From positions 1-28,686 of the forward strand of contig JAEWED010000181.1 in NCBI GenBank assembly GCA_023389745.1: a stretch of DNA of 28,686 nucleotides. The letters run 5' to 3'. The translations under genes were made by a program, and so were the position numbers. Positions 23,457 to 28,686 of this stretch are shown here, piece after piece. Origin of the DNA: Actinomycetes bacterium. Its GTDB lineage: Bacteria > Actinomycetota > Acidimicrobiia > Acidimicrobiales > Microtrichaceae. Under the pieces are notes generated by a model. It saw only the letters and a list, made by a program, of their open reading frames with translations, did not search any database and was not told the origin of the DNA. Position 1 is the first letter of the stretch. Each line of letters starts with the position of its first letter.

Positions 23457-25810
23457 GACACGACCTCACAGGTCACGAGCTCGAGCCCCAGCAGCTCGGC
23501 CATCTTGGCGATGGCCGGCGCGCCGCGGACCAGGTCGACGTCGGGATCGTCAACGGCACGCGGCGCCAGCCCACCTGAGCTCACCATCGTGCCGACCTGG
23601 CGACGCTCCGCCGGTTCGAAGCGCGAGAACGTGCGCCGCACCAGCGGCAACAGGTCGTCGAAGACCTCGTCGTCCAGGCCCGACACCCACGTGTCGATCA
23701 CGCCGAAGATCACCGGGTCGTGCAAGAGCAGCGCGACGTCCCCGGCCAGGAACCCGTCGAGCCACGCTGCGGCCATCGACGGGTCCGACGCCAGCGACAG
23801 GGTCCGGCTCACCCGCCGCCCCGCTTCGGTCGCGTCGATGCGACCGGCGTCCAGCAGGATGCGACTGACCCGCCCGGCGACCGAGCCGTGCACGCCGTCG
23901 GTCGACAACCTCGCCATCGCGTCACGCCACAGCTCGGTCAGGTGCTCATCCGCCGTCAGCGACACACCCCGGTCCACCGACTCGATCGCGCCGCGCATCT
24001 CGGCCGCGGCGTCGTCGTCCAGCGACGCGCACGCCGAGGCGAGCCCGATCGCGACCCGAGCAACGATCGCCTCGAGGGCGGTGTTCACGACCTCGGTGTC
24101 GACACCACGCACGTCGCCGTAGCGGCGGGTCCGCGCCAGCGGCTCGACGGCCAACATGAGCGCCAGGTGATCCGCCTGGTGGGCGGTGCGCCTGGCCAGC
24201 ACGTCGAGCACTTCACGCATCGCGTCGGGCAGGTCGGCCGGCAGGCACGCCTCGACCATGCGAGCCAGCGCGGCCAGGTCCTCGGTGTGCTGCGCGTCCT
24301 CGACGACCTTCGCCGCGGCCGCCGAGACGATCGTGGTGCCGAACAGGCTGGCCTCGATGACGGCGATCGCCAGCTCCGGTTGCCACTCGAGCTGCCACGC
24401 CTCTTTGAACGTGCCGGTCGTACGGCCGACATCGACCTCGGTTGCCCAGTCGATGCCCAGCAGACGCAGCCGCCAGAACAGCACGCTGCGGGCGAGCTGG
24501 CTCTCCTGGCGCAGGTCGACGGTGACCGTCTTCTGCTCGGCGCTGGGCTTGAGGCGCAACGACCGCTGCTGTCGTGCGAGGTCCTCGGCGAGCGGCACCA
24601 TCGGCGTGTCGTCGGGAACCGACCCCATCGCGTCGCCGACGAGCAGGCGGTGCTCGATCGTGCGCAACGGCAGGTCCGATCCTCCGGCGAACGTCGACCG
24701 GCAGGCGTCGGTGACCTCGGCCAGGCCGGCGAGCGGACGGCCCCGCAGCGTCGCGAGCGTCTCGGCGAGTCGCGTGGCGTCGACCGCCGATGCGGCCGAG
24801 GCGTTGAAGCCCTGCTCCCGCAGCAACCGGGCGACGCGCACCATCCACGAGGCGATGACGTCGTCGGGCGTCGCGAACAGGTGGGCGTACCAACCCGGAG
24901 CGGTCACGCCGGCGCCGTAGCCCGTGGCGTACGCCAGCCGTGCCGAGGTCCATGGCGCCCAGGTGGCGGCGACCTTCGTGCGAGGCAGCCCCTTGAGCAG
25001 CGCGTTGTCGGATGCCTGGGTCGGCCAGTCGTCGGGGTGCAGCACCGGCGCGTGGAACGCACCGCAGACGAACACGACCGGACCGTCGTGGGTCTTGCGC
25101 ACGTCGCGCAGCACCTTGCGCATGGCGGCCTCTCGCTGCAGCAGCCGCTCCCGGTCCGGCAGCAGCGCCTCGGAACCCGGTGCACGCAGCTCGGCCATGG
25201 CGTCGCGCAGTTCTGTCATCGCGTTGCGTACTGCGTCGAAGCGGGCGAGCACGTCGTCGCCCGTGGTGCGCTGCTCGATCGCGTCCTCCCACCACCGCTC
25301 GGCGTCGTCGTAGCCCGCGGCTGCGGCGAGTGCGCCGAGCGGGTCGCTCATCTGCTCGCGGGTGAGTCCGACCACCGGCGCGTCGTCGGGCTCCTCGGCG
25401 GCGTCCGCGGGCAACGCCTCGACCGGCGACTCGACCGCCGGGTCGAGGGCGGGCTCCAGGACGGCGACCTCCGGCTCGTCGGCCAGGAAGTTCGCCGCGG
25501 GCAGATCGGCGAAGCGCACGGTCGCGCCGTGCTCGATCGCCCAGCGCAGCGCGACCCACTCCGGCGAGAACGCGGCCATCGGGTAGAACGACGCCCGCTT
25601 CGGTTCGGACGGGTCGTAGACCAGACCGGCGACGGGAGGCACCAGCTGCTCCGACGCCGCGAGCGCCACGACGCCATCGAGCTCGGGTGGGCCTTCGATC
25701 ACCACCGCAACCGGACCGAGCTGTTCCAAAGCGCGCCGCACCGACCGGGCAGAGCCCGGCCCGTGGTGACGGATCCCGAGGATCGCGACGGTCGTGTCAG
25801 CGGCGGCCAT
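23453..25810 (-). CDS. DUF5682 family protein, TraB/ChaN/EreA-like
   Basis: A 785-aa protein. The frame stays open far upstream to 26812, but the ATG at 25810, 14 bases after the MoxR stop, begins the family sequence 'VAILGIRHHGPGSARSVRRAL' and 'VVIEGPPE'. A second conserved stretch is 'PVVFVCGAFHAPVL' in the middle. These recall the TIKI/TraB/EreA-ChaN superfamily, whose members are metal-dependent hydrolases or binding proteins. The C-terminal half is helical and rich in Ala, Leu and Arg. In this operon type it is the constant partner of MoxR and VWA proteins. The substrate is unknown; enzymatic action is inference. Confidence 0.8.
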   Translation of the reverse strand: MAAADTTVAILGIRHHGPGSARSVRRALEQLGPVAVVIEGPPELDGVVALAASEQLVPPVAGLVYDPSEPKRASFYPMAAFSPEWVALRWAIEHGATVRFADLPAANFLADEPEVAVLEPALDPAVESPVEALPADAAEEPDDAPVVGLTREQMSDPLGALAAAAGYDDAERWWEDAIEQRTTGDDVLARFDAVRNAMTELRDAMAELRAPGSEALLPDRERLLQREAAMRKVLRDVRKTHDGPVVFVCGAFHAPVLHPDDWPTQASDNALLKGLPRTKVAATWAPWTSARLAYATGYGAGVTAPGWYAHLFATPDDVIASWMVRVARLLREQGFNASAASAVDATRLAETLATLRGRPLAGLAEVTDACRSTFAGGSDLPLRTIEHRLLVGDAMGSVPDDTPMVPLAEDLARQQRSLRLKPSAEQKTVTVDLRQESQLARSVLFWRLRLLGIDWATEVDVGRTTGTFKEAWQLEWQPELAIAVIEASLFGTTIVSAAAAKVVEDAQHTEDLAALARMVEACLPADLPDAMREVLDVLARRTAHQADHLALMLAVEPLARTRRYGDVRGVDTEVVNTALEAIVARVAIGLASACASLDDDAAAEMRGAIESVDRGVSLTADEHLTELWRDAMARLSTDGVHGSVAGRVSRILLDAGRIDATEAGRRVSRTLSLASDPSMAAAWLDGFLAGDVALLLHDPVIFGVIDTWVSGLDDEVFDDLLPLVRRTFSRFEPAERRQVGTMVSSGGLAPRAVDDPDVDLVRGAPAIAKMAELLGLELVTCEVVS

Positions 25811-25824
25811 CCGACCAACAGACC

Positions 25825-26946
25825 TCAGCTGAGCTCGCGGCAGGCGTCGTACAGGTCGTTCCAACCGGCCCGCTTGCGCATGACCGTCTCGAGGTACTCC
25901 TGCCACACCAGCGCGTCCTGCACGGGGTCCTTCACCACCGCGCCGACCAGCCCGGCGGCGACATCCGACGCCCCGAGCTCTCCCCCACCGAAGTGCGCGG
26001 CGAGCGACAGTCCGTTCGTCATGACCGAGATCGCCTCGGCGGTCGACAAGGTCGCGGACGGACTCTTCAGCGTGGTGCGGTTGTCGAGCGTGGCGCCCGA
26101 GCGCAGCTCTCGGAAGACCGTGACGACCCGTTCGATCTCGCTGAGCGACTCGAGCTCGGCCGGCAGGTCGAGCGACCGGCCGAGGGACTCGACGCGGGTG
26201 CGCACGATCTCGACCTCCTGCTCCATGGAGTCGGGCAGCGGCAGGATCACCGTGTTGAAACGCCGCTTCAGCGCCGAGGAGAGATCGTGCACGCCCTTGT
26301 CGCGGTCGTTCGCGGTGGCGATCACGTTGAAGCCGCGCCGAGCCTGCACCTCGTCGTTCAGCTCCGGGATCGGCAGCGTCTTCTCGGACAGGATCGTGAT
26401 GAGCGCGTCCTGCACATCCGCGGGGATGCGGGTCAGCTCCTCGACCCGGGCGATCGATCCCTCGGCCATGGCCCGCATGACCGGGCTCGCCACCATCGCG
26501 TCGCGGCTCGGTCCATCCGCGAGCAGCTTGGCGTAGTTCCAGCCGTAGCGGATCGCCTCTTCGCCCGTGCCCGCGGTGCCCTGCACGAGCAGCGTCGAGT
26601 CGCCGCTGACCGCTGCGGCCAGGTGCTCGCTGACCCACGTCTTGGCCGTGCCGGGCACGCCGAGCAGCAGCAGCGCCCGGTCGGTCGCCAGGGTGGCCAC
26701 CGCGATCTCGATCACCCGGCGCGAGCCGAGGTACTTCGCCGAGATCTCGGTGCCGTCGGCGAGCGTGCCGCCGAGCAGGTAGGTGGCGACGGCCCAGGGG
26801 GACAGCCGCCACTGCGGCGGCCGGGGGTGCTCGTCGGTACGTTCGAGCGCCGCGAGCTCGTCGGCGTACTGGTGCTCCGCGTGGGCACGCAGCACGTCGG
26901 GCCCGGTCGGGTCGGCAGCAGTCGGGGCGGCGGTGGGGTCGGTCAT
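25825..26946 (-). CDS. MoxR-type AAA ATPase
   Basis: A 373-aa protein. ATG at 26946 overlaps the DUF5691 stop (ATGA); longer frames are rejected. Walker A 'LGVPGTAKT' (95-103) is slightly altered (Ala before Lys). The Walker B region reads 'GSIARVEELTRIP' (163-175), lacking the usual Asp but keeping the Glu pair, a variant I associate with the AAA proteins linked to DUF5682. Sensor 1 is 'NVIATANDRDKGVHDLSSAL' and an arginine finger 'KRRFN' follows. MoxR proteins are chaperone-like ATPases that work with VWA partners to remodel or load metal into target proteins. ATP hydrolysis may depend on the Glu residues here. Confidence 0.85.
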   Translation of the reverse strand: MTDPTAAPTAADPTGPDVLRAHAEHQYADELAALERTDEHPRPPQWRLSPWAVATYLLGGTLADGTEISAKYLGSRRVIEIAVATLATDRALLLLGVPGTAKTWVSEHLAAAVSGDSTLLVQGTAGTGEEAIRYGWNYAKLLADGPSRDAMVASPVMRAMAEGSIARVEELTRIPADVQDALITILSEKTLPIPELNDEVQARRGFNVIATANDRDKGVHDLSSALKRRFNTVILPLPDSMEQEVEIVRTRVESLGRSLDLPAELESLSEIERVVTVFRELRSGATLDNRTTLKSPSATLSTAEAISVMTNGLSLAAHFGGGELGASDVAAGLVGAVVKDPVQDALVWQEYLETVMRKRAGWNDLYDACRELS

Positions 26947-28424
26947 GCGAAGGCCTCGGTGATGGATGAGCGGGCGGACAGGTACTTGACGAGCGAGCGG
27001 AGCGACCGGTGCAGCAGCTGGTCCTTGTCGCGGTCGACTCGCTGCAGCCACGAATCGAGCTGGGGCAGCACGCCGTCGGGCAGCGACTCGACGGCGGACT
27101 CGATGCTGACGATCATCTGGTCGCGTGCCTTCGAGCGGCGGGCGGTCTCGAGCAGCGAGGTCGTCAGCTCGACCGGCCACGGTGCGGGCAGGGCGAGCAG
27201 CAGCTGCGTGCGCGCGACGGGGTTCTCGGTCGCGGCGAACCGCTCGGCCGCAAGGCGCCGCGCTGCGTCGTCGTCGCCGGCGAGTCGCCAGAGCCCCGGC
27301 GCGGACGAGTGCGGCAGCAGGGCTCGGGCCCAGGTCACGTCACCGGCCTCGATCGCGACGCGGGACCAGCCGGCGAGCAGGTCGTCCGCGGGGTCGAGCC
27401 GACGGGACAGGATCTGCGCGGGTGTCTCATCGAGGGTGCGTTCCCACCATCGCAGGCCGACCCCGGCGACGAGCGCTCGCATCCACTGCGTCTCGGCGGT
27501 CAGGCCGCCTGCGGGGGCGGGCAGGTCGCGTGCGAGGGCGCCAGTGGGGAGCTCGGGTCGTTCGATGGTCAGCGTGCGCCGGAGCCGGCCGCTGCGGTCG
27601 ACGAGCGGTTCGAGCACCGCCTGCAGCCGGGCCGCTCGGGCCGAGTCGGGCAGCCCTTCGAGCAGGCGGAGTGCTTCGGCGCGCACCCCTTTCGCACGAC
27701 TGTCGAGCGCGGGCTCGAGCAAGGCCTCGTCGTCGGGACCGAGTCCGACCGAGAGGCAGGCGAGCAGGTCGGCGCGCGTCGACGCGTCGAGCTGATCCAT
27801 GACGTCCTCGAACAGGAGGCGACCACGTTCGGGGTCGACCGCACGCAACGCGCGGAGCGCGTCGATGCGAGCCTCCTTGCCGAGCTCGAGCAGCATCTCC
27901 GGTGTCAGGTCGACCTGGTCGGGTTCAGGTGCGCCGACGGCCCAGTCCCACGTCGACCGTTGCGCGGCGAGCCACCGACCTCGCTCCCCCAGGCAGGCGC
28001 GGATCACGGCGTGGCGTTCGGGCACGGTGCCGGCTTGGCCGAGCACACGGACCAGCAGCGTGTCGGGCACGATGCGGCCGCGGCGTGCGCACTCGGTGAA
28101 CCAGTGCTGCAGCAGCGGCGCGGCCTCGGCGGGTCGGCCGAGGTTGTTGCCGAGCAGCAGTTCGAGCAGCTGGGTCGCGGCCGGCGGCGCCCATCGCTCG
28201 GGTTCGGAGGGGACCGGCTCGGGCAACGGTGCCAGATCGGTCGGGCGCGGTGTGGTGCCGGTGCGTCGGGCTGCGCCGAACAGCGCCGCGGCGACCAGCG
28301 ACCTGCCCTCGGTGTCGGCGTCGGACGGCAGCGCCACGACCGCAGCCAGTGCGTCGGGGCGCAGCGCTCGGCGTTCGGTGCCGACCAGGGCGGACGAGCG
28401 CAGCTCGGTCCAGGTGAGCGTCAC
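26943..28424 (-). CDS. DUF5691 family protein
   Basis: A 493-aa protein. The GTG at 28424 overlaps the previous stop (GTGA) and begins 'TLTWTELRSSALVGTERR', the start typical of DUF5691 proteins as I know them. The protein is almost wholly helical with HEAT-like stretches ('LLFEDVMDQLDASTRADLLA', 'RAEALRLLEGLPDSARAARL'), and so may be a scaffold. No catalytic motif is visible. It is encoded between the probable SWIM protein and the MoxR ATPase, so it probably acts in the same complex. Function is unknown. Confidence 0.75.
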   Translation of the reverse strand: MTLTWTELRSSALVGTERRALRPDALAAVVALPSDADTEGRSLVAAALFGAARRTGTTPRPTDLAPLPEPVPSEPERWAPPAATQLLELLLGNNLGRPAEAAPLLQHWFTECARRGRIVPDTLLVRVLGQAGTVPERHAVIRACLGERGRWLAAQRSTWDWAVGAPEPDQVDLTPEMLLELGKEARIDALRALRAVDPERGRLLFEDVMDQLDASTRADLLACLSVGLGPDDEALLEPALDSRAKGVRAEALRLLEGLPDSARAARLQAVLEPLVDRSGRLRRTLTIERPELPTGALARDLPAPAGGLTAETQWMRALVAGVGLRWWERTLDETPAQILSRRLDPADDLLAGWSRVAIEAGDVTWARALLPHSSAPGLWRLAGDDDAARRLAAERFAATENPVARTQLLLALPAPWPVELTTSLLETARRSKARDQMIVSIESAVESLPDGVLPQLDSWLQRVDRDKDQLLHRSLRSLVKYLSARSSITEAFA

Positions 28425-28686
28425 AGTCCCACCAGCACGCCGTCGATCTCGACCGAGAGCGGGCGCAGGTGCCCGTCGTCCAGCTCGCAGAACATCGGCA
28501 CCGACGCGCCGCCGGTGCGGGCGAGCAGCTCCCACGGCTCGACCTCGGCCACGAGCGGCAGGCTCGCCCCGTCAGCGTCCACGACCACCGCGTCGCCGCG
28601 CTCGTCGACCGCGACGGCAGCGTCGAGCGCGACCGGGACACGGTCGACGAACGGGTTCGCGGCGAGCAGCGACGTGGCCTGCACGC
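28421..28686 (-). CDS. C-terminal part of a probable SWIM zinc finger protein
   Basis: Only the last 88 or so codons are in the window; the gene enters from the right edge. The visible part reads 'ANPFVDRVPVALDAAVAVDE' and 'ARTGGASVPMFCELDDGHLR' and ends 'IDGVLVGL', without recognisable catalytic residues. The name rests on gene order: SWIM zinc finger proteins commonly precede DUF5691 and MoxR genes in this operon type. The SWIM motif itself lies outside the window. Its stop overlaps the DUF5691 start. Confidence 0.5.
   Translation of the reverse strand, partial: VQATSLLAANPFVDRVPVALDAAVAVDERGDAVVVDADGASLPLVAEVEPWELLARTGGASVPMFCELDDGHLRPLSVEIDGVLVGL

Noticed and set aside
23720..26536. A 938-codon plus-strand open frame
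   Set aside because: It is a GC-driven shadow of DUF5682 and MoxR; its composition is Arg/Gln/His-rich and it has no motif.
1..28686. CRISPR array, rRNA, insertion sequence with terminal repeats
   Set aside because: No regularly spaced repeats, no rRNA-like sequence and no transposase motif were seen.

Overview
The window comes from a high-GC bacterial chromosome, most likely an actinobacterium. Reasons: very GC-rich third codon positions, GTG/TTG starts, 4-base ATGA/GTGA gene overlaps, actinobacterial-type lipoproteins and a SWIM/DUF5691/MoxR/DUF5682/VWA operon. I cannot fix the genus; Acidimicrobiia is a guess. No taxonomic marker gene is present.

Left flank (1-5551), ordinary chromosome. 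Two surface lipoproteins are read leftward: one with a PKD domain and a beta-helix-like Gly-rich part, cut by the window edge, and one with three TIG/IPT repeats. They are followed by a 149-aa unknown protein, an FAD/NAD(P) oxidoreductase and a 322-aa unknown protein.

Island (5583-21093). A complete tRNA-Thr(TGT) lies at 5552-5624. Its 3' half, from the first base of the anticodon loop to one base past the gene, is repeated exactly (43 bp) at 21051-21093. This marks a roughly 15.5-kb element integrated at the tRNA. Its base composition is visibly lower in GC than both flanks. From left to right it carries: (a) a 1108-aa single-chain restriction-methylation enzyme; (b) an eight-gene leftward operon (16404 to 9702) encoding a MazF/PemK-like protein, a sigma-factor-like protein, a protein with an anti-sigma-type zinc motif, a Rad50/SMC-like ATPase with a CPVC zinc hook, a ubiquitin-like protein (multiubiquitin family), an E2-like protein, an E1/ThiF enzyme with a one-base frameshift, and a DUF6527 metal-binding-like protein; (c) the remnant of a tyrosine integrase and of a reverse transcriptase; (d) a leftward trio of GAF histidine kinase, REC-domain protein with an unknown output domain, and small membrane protein. 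The island reads as a defence island. The candidate for a poorly described system is the operon in (b), in which ubiquitin-like conjugation genes lie downstream of an SMC-type ATPase and a sigma/anti-sigma-like pair. The kinase trio in (d) is a second candidate.

Right flank (21098-28686), chromosome again, all leftward: a NERD-nuclease-like membrane protein ending 5 bases from the right repeat, then a tightly overlapping operon of a partial probable SWIM protein, DUF5691, MoxR AAA ATPase, DUF5682 (TraB/ChaN/EreA-like) and VWA protein. That operon is a MoxR-VWA chaperone-type module.

All family names come from motif recognition by eye; no search was run.
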